DNA of 64,000 bases. It comes from Tepidimonas sediminis. GTDB taxonomy: Bacteria > Pseudomonadota > Gammaproteobacteria > Burkholderiales > Burkholderiaceae_C. Positions 8,518 to 16,991 of the stretch are shown here, in pieces (position 1 is the stretch's first letter; the number at the start of each line of letters is the position of its first letter). Where the stretch lies: assembly GCF_007556605.1 (NCBI RefSeq), contig NZ_VJND01000004.1:1-64000 (forward strand), in the 5' to 3' direction. Under the pieces are notes generated by a model, which did no database searches, was not told the DNA's origin, and saw nothing but the letters and a program-made list of their open reading frames with translations. The translations under genes were made by a program, and so were the position numbers.

Positions 8518-9379
8518 GGCGCTGCTGGCGACCACCGGGCTGGAATTCGACTTCATGCGTCGCGCGGCGCTGGGCTGCGCGTTGCTGGCGCTGGGGGCCG
8601 CGCCGGTGGGGGTGCTGCTGATGCTGCGCCGCATGAGCCTGATGGGCGACGCGATGTCGCACGCCATCCTGCCCGGGGCGGCGGTCGGCTACCTGCTGGC
8701 AGGGCTGTCGCTGCCGGCGCTGACGCTGGGCGGCGTGTTGGGCGGGCTGGTGGTGGCCGCCGCCGCCGGCGCGATGGCGCGCCACACGGTGCTGCGCGAG
8801 GATGCGGCGCTGGCGGTGTTCTACCTCGTGGCGCTGGCGCTGGGGGTGCTGATCATCTCGGTGCGCGGCACGCAGGTCGATCTGCTGCACGTGCTGTTCG
8901 GGTCGGTGCTGGCGCTGGACGAGGCGGTGCTGGCGCTGCTGGCGGCCGTGGCGCTGGTCACGCTCGCGGGGCTGGTCTTGCTGTGGCGGCCGTTGGTCAT
9001 GGAGTGCGTCGATCCGGCGTTTCTGCGCGGCGTCAGCCGCTGGGGGGCGCTGGCGCACCAGGGGTTCCTGGCGCTGGTGGTGATCAACCTCGTGGCGGCG
9101 TTCCACGCGCTGGGCACGCTGATGGCGGTGGGCATGATGATGTTGCCGGCGGCGGCGGCGCGGCTGTGGACGCGACGGCTGCAGCCGATGGTGGCGGTGG
9201 CGGTGCTGACCGGCGTGCTGGGCGGCTGGCTCGGGCTGCTCGCGTCGTATGCGGCCGACTGGCCCACCAGCCCGACCATCGTGCTGTTGCTGGGGGCCTG
9301 GTATGCGGCCTCGCTGCTGCTGGCACCGCAGGGCTGGTGGCGCCGGCGCCGGGTGCCGCCGCGGCACCTGCGCGGCTAG
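8492..9379 (+). CDS. Metal ABC transporter permease (ZnuB/MntB/AztB-like)
   Basis: A 295-residue ABC-3 family permease with about eight hydrophobic helices. MRRMSLMGDAMSHAILPGAAVGYLL is the hallmark N-terminal ABC-3 motif (the H and D line the metal path). It ends in a basic tail, WWRRRRVPPRHLRG. It overlaps the ATPase gene by 26 bp, so the two are translationally coupled. The periplasmic metal-binding protein expected for this system is not in the window, and the next gene is guanine deaminase. Confidence 0.85.
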   Translation: MEGTGPMLEALLATTGLEFDFMRRAALGCALLALGAAPVGVLLMLRRMSLMGDAMSHAILPGAAVGYLLAGLSLPALTLGGVLGGLVVAAAAGAMARHTVLREDAALAVFYLVALALGVLIISVRGTQVDLLHVLFGSVLALDEAVLALLAAVALVTLAGLVLLWRPLVMECVDPAFLRGVSRWGALAHQGFLALVVINLVAAFHALGTLMAVGMMMLPAAAARLWTRRLQPMVAVAVLTGVLGGWLGLLASYAADWPTSPTIVLLLGAWYAASLLLAPQGWWRRRRVPPRHLRG

Positions 9380-9453
9380 CGCGGCCGCCGTCCCGTGGGG
9401 GCATGGCCGAAGGCGGCGGCCGCGGTCATCGGGGGGCGTTAAGCTACGGCGCC

Positions 9454-10794
9454 ATGCGTGCCTGGCGTGCCTCCCTGCTTTGGTTCGACCCCGACGCCGA
9501 CCACCCTCAGTTGCACTTCGAGCGCGACGGCCTGCTCGTCGCCGCCCCGGGGGCCGACGGTGTCTGGCGCGTGCAGGCCATCGGCCCCTTCGAGGCGGTG
9601 CGCCCGCGCTGGCCGCAGCTGCCGGTGCAGGACGCGTCGGGTCGGCTGATCGCGCCCGGCTTCATCGACCTGCACGTGCACTACCCGCAGACCGACCTCA
9701 TCGGCGCGCCGGCCGACGGGCTGCTGCCGTGGCTCGAGCGCTACACCTTCCCGCACGAGGCGCGCTTCGCCGACCCGGCGCATGCCGAGGCGGTGGCGGC
9801 GTTCTTTCTCGACGAGATGCGCCGCCATGGCGTGACGACGGCGCTGACGTTTGCCACCTCGCACCCGGCGTCGGTGGACGCGCTGCTGCGCCAGGCGCAG
9901 GCGCGCGGGCTGCGCTGGATCGCCGGCAAGGTGCTGCAGGACCGCCACAGCCCGGACGGCGTGCGCGACGAGACCGAACGCAGCCTGCTGGACACCGAGG
10001 CGCTGATCGCGCGCTGGCACGGCCGGGGCCGGCTGGGCTACGCCATCACGCCGCGCTTCGCGCCGAGCTGCAGCGATGCGCAGCTGCGCGGTGCCGGCGA
10101 GCTGGCGGCACGTCATCCGGATGTCTGGATCCAGTCGCACGTCGCCGAAAACGTCGACGAGGTGCGCTGGGTGCGCACGCTCTACCCGCACGACCGCAGC
10201 TACCTCGCGGTCTACGAGCGCTTCGGCCTGCTGCGCCGGCGCGCCGTCTACGCGCACGGCATCTACCTGGACGACGCCGACCGCGCGCGGCTGGCCGACA
10301 GCGGCGCGGCGATCGCGGTGTCGCCGACCAGCAACCTGTTCCTCGGCAGCGGCTTCTTCGACTACGCGGCGGCGCGCGCGGCGGGGGTGACGCTGGGGCT
10401 GGCCAGTGACGTCGGCGGCGGCATGAGCTTCAACCCTTTCGCGACGATGCGTGCCGCCTACACGGTGGGCCGCGCGGCGGTGCGCGGCGACGGCGCGGCC
10501 AAGGTCGGGGTGAGCCTTGCGCCCGAGGACCTATGGTGGCAGCACACCGCCGGCGCCGCCCGCGCCTTGGGGCTGCAGGGCGTGGTGGGGTCGCTCGCCC
10601 CCGGCAGCGAGGCCGACTTCGTCGTGCTCGACCCGCAGGCCACGCCGCTGCTGGCGCGCCGCACCGCGCAGGCGGCAAGCCTTGCCGAATGGCTGTTTGC
10701 CTTCATCGTGCTGGCCGACGAGCGCGCCGTGCGCGACGTGCACGTGGCTGGCGCGCCAGCCCTGCAACACAGCAGCAACGTCGATGCCGCATGA
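9454..10794 (+). CDS. guaD: Guanine deaminase
   Basis: Amidohydrolase converting guanine to xanthine and ammonia, feeding xanthine dehydrogenase. 446 residues (E. coli GuaD 439). The Zn site is visible as DLHVHYPQTD near residue 71, the PRFAPSC stretch, QSHVAENVDEV near 228, YAHGIYL, and D in LASDVGGG near 318. The start MRAWRASLLWF fits the family; the much longer open frame upstream is an overlap with the permease and was not used. It ends in an ATGA overlap with the next lipoprotein gene. It belongs functionally with the xdh/puu genes 15-30 kb away although it lies outside that cluster. Confidence 0.93.
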   Translation: MRAWRASLLWFDPDADHPQLHFERDGLLVAAPGADGVWRVQAIGPFEAVRPRWPQLPVQDASGRLIAPGFIDLHVHYPQTDLIGAPADGLLPWLERYTFPHEARFADPAHAEAVAAFFLDEMRRHGVTTALTFATSHPASVDALLRQAQARGLRWIAGKVLQDRHSPDGVRDETERSLLDTEALIARWHGRGRLGYAITPRFAPSCSDAQLRGAGELAARHPDVWIQSHVAENVDEVRWVRTLYPHDRSYLAVYERFGLLRRRAVYAHGIYLDDADRARLADSGAAIAVSPTSNLFLGSGFFDYAAARAAGVTLGLASDVGGGMSFNPFATMRAAYTVGRAAVRGDGAAKVGVSLAPEDLWWQHTAGAARALGLQGVVGSLAPGSEADFVVLDPQATPLLARRTAQAASLAEWLFAFIVLADERAVRDVHVAGAPALQHSSNVDAA

Positions 10795-12245
10795 TGCACA
10801 GCCGCATGATTCGCTTCGGTTGTCGATACGGCTGGTCGGTCAGCGCGCTGCTGCTGGTTGCGTGGGCGCTGGGAGGGTGCGCAACGCCGCCCCGTTCAGC
10901 CGCGCCCGAGCCGGCGCTGTCGTTGCCGGCAGCTTGGAGCGCCGCCGACGAGGGTGTCTTGCCGGGGCCGGCGTTGGCGGCGGAAAACTGGTGGCAGGGC
11001 TTTGGCGACGCGGCGCTGAATGCCTGGGTGCAAGCGGCGCTGCAAGCCAACGCCGATGTGCGCAGCGCCGCCGCGGCGTTGGCGCAAGCGCGCGCGGCGC
11101 GGCAAGCGGCGCAGGCCGCCCTTAGCCCAACGCTGGACGCCGGGGTGCGCGCCCGACGCCAGGCCACCGAGGCGGCCAGCGGCAACCTTTTCGGCGCTGG
11201 CCTGGACGCCAGCTGGGAGCTCGACCTCTGGGGGCGCCGCGCTGCTGCGGTGCAGGCGGCGCAGGCCGACGCGCAGGCCAGCGCCGCGACGCTGGCGTGG
11301 ACGCGCGTGTCGCTGGCGGCGGAAGTGGCGTTGGCCTATTTCGACGGCTGGAGCGCGCGCGAGCGCTCGGAGCTGGCTGCCCGAAGCTTGGCGGCGCAGG
11401 AAGACAGCGTGCGCTTGACCGCGTGGCGCGTGCAGGCTGGCCTGGTGCCGCAGCAGGATCTGGACACCGCGCGCGCGAGCTTGGAGCAAACCCGCGCCAG
11501 CCTCGCCGCGCTGCGCGCCGCGCAACGTCAAGCGTTGCACGCCTTGGTGCTGTTGGCCGGGCGCGCCCCGGGGCAGGTGCTGGCCGAGCCGCGCCGCGAG
11601 CCGCCCGAGCCGCCGCCCGCTTGGGCGCTGCCGCTGCCGGCGCAGCTGCTGACGCAGCGGCCTGATGTGGCCGCCGCGCAGGCCCGCCTGCAAGCGGCGG
11701 CGGCGCGCTTGCGTCAGGCTGAGGCGGCGCGCTGGCCGACGCTGACGCTGACCGGCAGTTTAAGCTGGCAGGCGCCACGGGTCACCGACCTGTTCGATCC
11801 CGCGGCGCTGACGCGCAGCCTCGCGGCGGCGTTGCTGGCTCCGGTGATCGATGGCGGCTTGCGCCTGGCGCAGCAACGCCAGCAGGAGGCCGCCGTCGAG
11901 CAGGCACGCGCGGCGCTGGAGGGCGCGCTGCTGGCGGCGCTGCGTGACGTCGAAAACGCGCTGGTGGCCATCGCCGCCGAGCGCGCGCGCGTGCAGCACC
12001 TGCGCGCCGCCGAAGCCGCCGCCGAGGCCGCGCTGCGGCAGGCCACGCAGCGCCACCAGGCGGGACTGACCGATCTGCGCGTCCTGCTGGAGGCGCAGCG
12101 CACGTGGCTGACTGTGGGCAGCGAGCGCGTCGCCGCGCAGGCGCAGCTGGCCGCGGCTTACGTGCGGCTGGCCAAGGCGCTGGGCGGTGGCTGGACGCCG
12201 CAGGCCGAAGCCGACACCGTGGCCGCCAACCCGAAACAGGACTGA
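10791..12245 (+). CDS. Outer-membrane efflux lipoprotein (NodT/TolC-like)
   Basis: Outer-membrane channel of a tripartite exporter, about 484 residues. A lipoprotein signal (SALLLVAWALGGC, Cys as lipid anchor) is followed by ENWWQGFGDAALN, the standard opening of NodT-type factors. Two Ala-rich helical repeats and DLWGRR and LLTQRPDVAAAQARL motifs follow. ATG codons at 10791, 10794 and 10806 are alternatives; all keep the lipobox. It overlaps the guaD stop and is followed 2 bp later by the adaptor. Its codons use TTG and CAA more than the genes on either side, hinting at a different origin (visual impression, not counted). Confidence 0.88.
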   Translation: MMHSRMIRFGCRYGWSVSALLLVAWALGGCATPPRSAAPEPALSLPAAWSAADEGVLPGPALAAENWWQGFGDAALNAWVQAALQANADVRSAAAALAQARAARQAAQAALSPTLDAGVRARRQATEAASGNLFGAGLDASWELDLWGRRAAAVQAAQADAQASAATLAWTRVSLAAEVALAYFDGWSARERSELAARSLAAQEDSVRLTAWRVQAGLVPQQDLDTARASLEQTRASLAALRAAQRQALHALVLLAGRAPGQVLAEPRREPPEPPPAWALPLPAQLLTQRPDVAAAQARLQAAAARLRQAEAARWPTLTLTGSLSWQAPRVTDLFDPAALTRSLAAALLAPVIDGGLRLAQQRQQEAAVEQARAALEGALLAALRDVENALVAIAAERARVQHLRAAEAAAEAALRQATQRHQAGLTDLRVLLEAQRTWLTVGSERVAAQAQLAAAYVRLAKALGGGWTPQAEADTVAANPKQD

Positions 12246-12247
12246 CG

Positions 12248-13558
12248 ATGCTGGGCTGGAAGCGCAAACCCCGACCCGCCGACGCCGACGTGCAACGGCT
12301 GCTCGGTCCTGAACGGGCGCCGCGCGGGTGGCGCCGCCCGTGGCCGTGGCTGCTGCTGGTCGCGGCGCTGGCTGCCGCCTGGGGCTGGCCGGCGTGGCGC
12401 GCGCGCAGCGCCGAGCAGGCCAAGCCGGTCTACGTCACCGAGCCGCTCAAGCGCGGCGACCTGGTGCTCAACGTCACCGCCAACGGCACGCTGCAGCCGG
12501 TGCGCTCGGTCAACGTCGGCAGCGAGCTGTCGGGTACGGTGCGCGAGGTGCTGGTCGACGTCAACGACCGCGTGCAGCGCGGCCAGGTGCTGGTGGTGCT
12601 GGACACCGCCAAGCTGCAGGATCAGGTGCAGGCGGCGCGCGCGGCGCTGGCCTCGGCCGAGGCGCAGGTGCTGCAGGCCGACGCCAGCGCGCGCGAGGCC
12701 GAGGCCACCCTTGCCAGGCTGGAGGAGCTGGCGCGCCTGAGCGGTGGGGCGACCCCGGCGGCCAGCGAGCTGGACGCCGCGCGCGCGGCGCTGCAGCGCG
12801 CGCAGGCCCAGCAGGCGGTGGCGCGCGCCGCCGTCGAGCAGGCGCGCGCGACGCTTTCGACCAACGAGACCAACCTGGCCAAGGCGTCGATCCGCTCGCC
12901 GATCGACGGCGTGGTGCTGGCGCGCAACGTCGATCCGGGCAACGCGGTGGCGGCTTCCCTGCAGGCGGTCACGCTGCTGACGATCGCGCAGGATCTGCGC
13001 CGGCTCAAGCTCGACGTCGCGGTGGACGAGGCCGACGTCGGCCACGTGCGCGAGGGTCAGTCCGCCAGCTTCACCGTCGCGGCCTACCCTCGGCGGCGCT
13101 ACCCGGCGCAGGTCGGGCGCGTGGCCTACGGCGCCACCAAGACCGACAACGTCGTCACCTACACCGCCACGCTCGACGTGGCCAACGACGACCTGTCGCT
13201 GCGGCCCGGCATGACCGCCACCGCCACCATCCGCGCCGCCGAGCGCCACGGCGTGCTGCTGGTGCCCAACACGGCGCTGCGCTTCACGCCGAGCGAGCCC
13301 GCCGCCGCGCCGGCGCAAGGCGGCGGGCTGGCCAGCCTGTTCATGCCGAAGGCGCCCACCGCCGGGCGCAAGACCGTGCGCGTCGACAGCCGCCTCGGCG
13401 GCCAGCGCCAGATCTGGATCCTGCGCGACGGCCAGCCGCAGGCGCTGCCGGTGACGGTGGGCATCAGCGACGGGCGCTTCACCGAGGTCAGCGGCGAAGG
13501 TCTGGAGGAGGGGCTGCCGGTGATCGTCGAGCAACGCAGCAACGGCCGGGGACGATGA
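12248..13558 (+). CDS. macA: Periplasmic adaptor (MacA-like) of an ABC-type tripartite exporter
   Basis: 436-residue membrane-fusion protein. An N-terminal cytoplasmic stretch and one membrane helix (PWPWLLLVAALAAAWGWPAW) lead into NGTLQPVRSVNVGSELSGTV, the start of the lipoyl domain. A coiled-coil hairpin (about residues 120-210, Ala/Glu/Gln-rich), the second lipoyl half SIRSPIDGVVLARNVDPGN and a beta-barrel follow. It joins the inner-membrane MacB-type unit to the outer-membrane factor. An ATGA overlap with the ATPase shows coupling. The substrate is unknown; MacAB relatives export macrolides, peptides or siderophores. Confidence 0.88.
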   Translation: MLGWKRKPRPADADVQRLLGPERAPRGWRRPWPWLLLVAALAAAWGWPAWRARSAEQAKPVYVTEPLKRGDLVLNVTANGTLQPVRSVNVGSELSGTVREVLVDVNDRVQRGQVLVVLDTAKLQDQVQAARAALASAEAQVLQADASAREAEATLARLEELARLSGGATPAASELDAARAALQRAQAQQAVARAAVEQARATLSTNETNLAKASIRSPIDGVVLARNVDPGNAVAASLQAVTLLTIAQDLRRLKLDVAVDEADVGHVREGQSASFTVAAYPRRRYPAQVGRVAYGATKTDNVVTYTATLDVANDDLSLRPGMTATATIRAAERHGVLLVPNTALRFTPSEPAAAPAQGGGLASLFMPKAPTAGRKTVRVDSRLGGQRQIWILRDGQPQALPVTVGISDGRFTEVSGEGLEEGLPVIVEQRSNGRGR

Positions 13559-14286
13559 ACGGGCTGCCGCAGGCCGAGGGGCCGCTGATCGCGCTGCGCG
13601 GCATCACCCGCACCTACGGGCGCGGCGCGGCGGCGTTCCAGGCGCTGCGCGGTGTCGACCTGGACGTGCAGGCCGGCGAGTTCGTCGCCATCATGGGGCC
13701 GAGCGGTTCGGGCAAATCGACGGCGATGAACATCCTCGGGCTGCTGGACACCCCCTCCGGCGGGGAATACCGCTTCCTCGGCGTGCCGGTGCAACATCTG
13801 TCGCGCGACGAGCGCGCGCGGCTGCGGCGGCGCCACTTCGGCTTCGTGTTCCAGGGCTTTCACCTGCTGCCGCGCACCACCGCGCTGGAAAACGTCGAGC
13901 TGCCGCTGATCTACCGCGGCGAGCCGGCGCGCCAGCGCCACGCCGCGGCGCGCGCGGCGCTGGCGGAGGTGGGCCTGGAAGGGTGGGAGCACCACACGCC
14001 GGCGGAGCTTTCCGGCGGGCAGCAGCAGCGCGTGGCCATCGCGCGCGCCATCGTCACGCAGCCGCGCGTGCTGCTGGCCGACGAGCCCACCGGCAACCTC
14101 GACTCGCAGCGCAGCCACGAGATCATGCAGCTGATCACGCGCCTCAATCGCGAACGCGGCATCACCGTGCTGATGGTCACGCACGAGGCCGACATCGCCG
14201 CCTACGCGCCGCGCGTGGTGCACTTCCGCGACGGACGCATCGAGCGCGAGCAGCGCCGCGAGGCGGTGGTGGCCGAGGGAGGGTGA
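13555..14286 (+). CDS. MacB-type ABC transporter ATP-binding protein
   Basis: 243-residue ATPase of the LolD/MacB group: Walker A MGPSGSGKST near residue 46, FVFQGFHLLPRTTALENVELP (group-typical), LSGGQQQRVAIARAIV and LLADEPTGNLDS. In E. coli MacB this domain is fused to the permease; here the two are separate proteins, with a 6-bp gap to the permease gene. It drives mechanotransmission rather than classical transport in this family. Confidence 0.92.
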   Translation: MNGLPQAEGPLIALRGITRTYGRGAAAFQALRGVDLDVQAGEFVAIMGPSGSGKSTAMNILGLLDTPSGGEYRFLGVPVQHLSRDERARLRRRHFGFVFQGFHLLPRTTALENVELPLIYRGEPARQRHAAARAALAEVGLEGWEHHTPAELSGGQQQRVAIARAIVTQPRVLLADEPTGNLDSQRSHEIMQLITRLNRERGITVLMVTHEADIAAYAPRVVHFRDGRIEREQRREAVVAEGG

Positions 14287-14292
14287 GGCGCG

Positions 14293-15501
14293 ATGTGGGG
14301 CAACACCGTGCTGCTGGCGCTGCGCTCGATCCGGCGCAACCTGCTGCGCTCGTTCCTGACCGTGCTCGGGGTGGTGATCGGCGTGGCGGCGGTGGTGACG
14401 ATGGTCACCGTCGGCAACGGCGCCACGCGCGCGATCCAGCAGCAGATCGCCAGCCTGGGCGTCAACCTGCTGCAGGTGCGCCCGGGCCAGCGCCTCGGCC
14501 CGGGCGGCTTCGGCGGCGGCGCGCCGGCGTTCAAGCTGGCCGATGCGCAGGCCGTCGCCAGCCAGGTGCCGGGGGTGCTGGCGGTGGCGGCGGAGGCGCG
14601 CTCCAGCGGGGCGGTGGTGGCCAACGGCCGCAACTGGAGCGCCAGCCTCGTGGGCGGCAGCGCCGACTGGCTGCTGACCAACAACTGGACGCTGGCCGAC
14701 GGCCGCGCGTTCACCGAAGACGAGCACCGGCTCGGCGCGGCGGTGTGCATCCTCGGCGAGACGGTGCGCCGTGAGCTGTTCGGCCCCAACCCGGCGGTGG
14801 GCGACAGCGTGCGCGTGCGCCAGATGCCGTGCGAGGTGGTGGGGGTGCTGGCGCCGAAGGGCACCGGCGCGTTCGGCCAGGATCAGGACGACATCGTGCT
14901 GATGCCGATCACCACGCTGCACCGGCGCGTGGTCGGGCACACGCGCGTCTTCACGCTGCACGTCTCGATGCAGGATGGCGCCGACGCCGAGGCGGTCAAG
15001 GCCGGCCTGCGCGCGCTGCTGCGCGAGCGTCGCAGCCTGGCCGACGGCGAGGAGGACAACTTCAACATCCTCGACACCGCCCAGCTGGGCGAGACGATGG
15101 CCGGCACCACGCGCATCATGACGATGCTGCTGGGCGCGGTGGCCGCGGTCAGCCTCGTGGTCGGCGGCATCGGCATCATGAACATCATGCTGGTCAGCGT
15201 CACCGAGCGCACGCGCGAGATCGGCCTGCGGCTGGCCATCGGCGCGCTGGAGCGTGAGGTGATGGGGCAGTTCCTCGTCGAGGCGGTGGTGCTGGCCGCC
15301 TTCGGCGGTCTGGTGGGGTTGCTGCTGGCGCTGGCCGCCAGCGTCGGCCTGAGCCTGGCGATGGGCGTGCCGTTCGTGTTCGACCCGGCGATCAACCTGA
15401 TCGCGTTCGCCGTGGCGGCGCTGATCGGCGTGGCGTTCGGCTATGTGCCCGCGCGCCGTGCCGCGCGCCTGGATCCGATCGAGGCGCTGCGGCACGAGTA
15501 A
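14293..15501 (+). CDS. MacB-type ABC permease (MacB_PCD/FtsX)
   Basis: 402-residue permease. The first helix FLTVLGVVIGVAAVVTMVTVGNGA is followed by a large periplasmic domain (about residues 50-270). Three C-terminal helices begin LLGAVAAVSLVVGGIGIMNIMLVSVTERTREIGLR, the FtsX-like signature. It is the last gene of the guaD-adjacent exporter run. The downstream neighbour is convergent. With the previous three genes it makes a complete tripartite pump. Confidence 0.92.
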   Translation: MWGNTVLLALRSIRRNLLRSFLTVLGVVIGVAAVVTMVTVGNGATRAIQQQIASLGVNLLQVRPGQRLGPGGFGGGAPAFKLADAQAVASQVPGVLAVAAEARSSGAVVANGRNWSASLVGGSADWLLTNNWTLADGRAFTEDEHRLGAAVCILGETVRRELFGPNPAVGDSVRVRQMPCEVVGVLAPKGTGAFGQDQDDIVLMPITTLHRRVVGHTRVFTLHVSMQDGADAEAVKAGLRALLRERRSLADGEEDNFNILDTAQLGETMAGTTRIMTMLLGAVAAVSLVVGGIGIMNIMLVSVTERTREIGLRLAIGALEREVMGQFLVEAVVLAAFGGLVGLLLALAASVGLSLAMGVPFVFDPAINLIAFAVAALIGVAFGYVPARRAARLDPIEALRHE

Positions 15502-15540
15502 GGTGGCTGCGCGGCCGCCCACCTGGGGTGGTGGCGCCTC

Positions 15541-16578
15541 TCACGCCTTGCGGCGCGGGGCGACGTCGAGCTCGGCGGCCGGCGGCAGGAAGGCGTCAGT
15601 CCAGACGGCGTCGGGGTTGACGCGCGTCTTCGTGTTGAACGCGTCGGAGATCTGCGAGGCCATCAGTGCCAGCCGGCCTGGCACCACGCGGCCGAAGCCC
15701 TCGCGCAGCGCGTCCGGCGACATCACGACCGAGTCCAGCGCCAGCTTCAGGCGGCGCGTTTCCATCTCGACGTTGACGATGCCGTCGCGTTGCTTGACGA
15801 ATTCGATGCCGTGCTCGGGGCGGGCCAGCACCTCGCGCACGCCGCGCGCGAACGCGCTCAGGAAGCCGCGCACCGCGGTGGGCTGCTCGCGGATCAGGCG
15901 CGGCGAGACGATCACCGCGTTGCCGTACAGCCGCACGCCGTGGGTGGCATACGGCATGATCGTGATCTCCTCCGGCTTGACGCCGCGCGCTTCCAGGCTC
16001 AGCAACGAGGTGAACGAAAAGCCGGTGATGGCGTCGACGTCGCCGCGCACCAGCATCGTCTCGCGCAGCGGCGGATCCATCGTGACCCAGGTGACCTGGC
16101 CGACGCCGTTGGCCTTCTGGAAGATCGGAAACGCCTTGCGGCCGGCGTCGAAGACCGGTGCCCCCATGCGCTTGCCGGTGAGGTCGGCGGGCTTGGCGAT
16201 GCCGGATTTTTTCAGCGCCAGCACCGCCGCCGGCGTGTTGTTGTAGACCATCATCACCGCCACCGGCTTGTTCGGGGTGTCGGGGTTGTTGGCATGGAAC
16301 TCCATCAGGGCGCCGAGGTCGGCGAATCCGATGTCGTAGGCCCCCGACGCGACGCGGCTGATCGCCGCGCCCGATCCGCTGCCGGCGTCGATCGTCACGT
16401 CCAGCCCCGCGTCGCGGAAGTAGCCCTTGGCGGCGGGCAGCAGGAACAGCGCCGAGGGGCCCTCGAAGCGCCAATCGAGCTGGAACTTGATCGGCAGGTT
16501 CTGCGCGTGCGCCAGGCCGGGCAGGGCGCAGGCGGCGGCCAATGCCGCGCTGTGTTTCAGGAAGGATCGCTTGTTCAT
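15541..16578 (-). CDS. NMT1/THI5-type ABC substrate-binding protein, copy 1
   Basis: 345-residue periplasmic binding protein of the SsuA/THI5 fold, with signal peptide MNKRSFLKHSAALAAACALP cut after LAHA. Start at ATG 16578 behind AGGAGT. The mature part opens LPIKFQLDWRFEGPSALFLLPAAKG, typical of proteins binding N-heterocycles such as pyrimidine precursors. It is nearly a duplicate of the protein at 19726-20763 but has no ABC subunits directly behind it. It lies divergent from the Rieske oxygenase and behind a sigma-54 promoter (16629-16644). The ligand is unknown; the surroundings suggest a purine, pyrimidine or ureide. Confidence 0.88.
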   Translation of the reverse strand: MNKRSFLKHSAALAAACALPGLAHAQNLPIKFQLDWRFEGPSALFLLPAAKGYFRDAGLDVTIDAGSGSGAAISRVASGAYDIGFADLGALMEFHANNPDTPNKPVAVMMVYNNTPAAVLALKKSGIAKPADLTGKRMGAPVFDAGRKAFPIFQKANGVGQVTWVTMDPPLRETMLVRGDVDAITGFSFTSLLSLEARGVKPEEITIMPYATHGVRLYGNAVIVSPRLIREQPTAVRGFLSAFARGVREVLARPEHGIEFVKQRDGIVNVEMETRRLKLALDSVVMSPDALREGFGRVVPGRLALMASQISDAFNTKTRVNPDAVWTDAFLPPAAELDVAPRRKA

Positions 16579-16628
16579 GCGGTGGACTCCTGATGGGACG
16601 AGGGCAGCCGTGTGTGCGGATTTTGAAA

Positions 16629-16644
16629 AGCAAGAGCGGTGCCA
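16629..16644 (-). promoter_or_regulatory. Sigma-54 (-24/-12) promoter of binding protein 1
   Basis: On the minus strand TGGCACC-GCTC-TTGCT matches the consensus TGGCACG-N4-TTGCW with one change and exact GG-N10-GC spacing. The predicted start near 16617 leaves a leader of about 40 nt. Confidence 0.75.
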
Positions 16645-16727
16645 GCCGTTGCGGGCGGCCAGGCCGGTTCCGCCCGCGTTCGCCGCAGGTCGGCGCGAGC
16701 CCCCTTCGCGAAGCCGGTGCCGTGGCT

Positions 16728-16742
16728 GCCCCGTCGTGGTGC
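16728..16742. promoter_or_regulatory. NtrC-like enhancer site (candidate)
   Basis: On the minus strand GCACC-ACGAC-GGGGC resembles the NtrC consensus core GCACC-N5-GGTGC with one change in the second arm. Its centre lies 104.5 bp upstream of the -12 GC of the leftward sigma-54 promoter. Confidence 0.45.
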
Positions 16743-16839
16743 GCCACCGCCCCGGGACGGAGCGCAGGCGGGCGTCGCGATGTCCCTGCCGCGCGGCTGG
16801 CCGTCGCGATACCCGGGAAGGCGCGGCGACCCTTCTCGT

Positions 16840-16855
16840 AGGTATGGAACTTGCT
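16840..16855 (+). promoter_or_regulatory. Possible sigma-54 promoter of Rieske oxygenase 1
   Basis: AGGTATG-GAAC-TTGCT has the obligatory GG-N10-GC spacing and a full TTGCT, but the -24 element deviates from TGGCACG at three places. It would start transcription about 125 nt before the gene. Confidence 0.45.
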
Positions 16856-16991
16856 TCCTCCGTACGCGGAGAGTAGAAGCGTTCAGCCTGCGATCGGGGC
16901 AGGCGGGAAATTGCTCTCGGGGCCGGCGCGCGGCTCTGAGGGCGGCGTGCCGGCGTGACCATCCTTGCAACCCTTCGGTTCGGAGTCCGCC

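Larger units (their letters stand above)
16579..16991. other. 413-bp divergent control region between binding protein 1 and Rieske oxygenase 1
   Basis: No gene is supported here. It holds a sigma-54 promoter reading left (16629-16644), a weaker one reading right (16840-16855), and between them a GCCCC-N5-GGTGC inverted repeat (16728-16742) resembling an NtrC site. No TPP or other riboswitch core was recognised. Confidence 0.6.

Noticed and set aside
16891-16916. Second rightward sigma-54-like string near GGCGGGAAATTGC before Rieske 1
   Set aside because: GG to GC spacing is 9, not 10, which sigma-54 does not tolerate.
16579-16991. TPP riboswitch before the THI5-like binding protein
   Set aside because: No CTGAGA-type core or paired P2/P4 arms were found on either strand in this gap or in 20764-21004.
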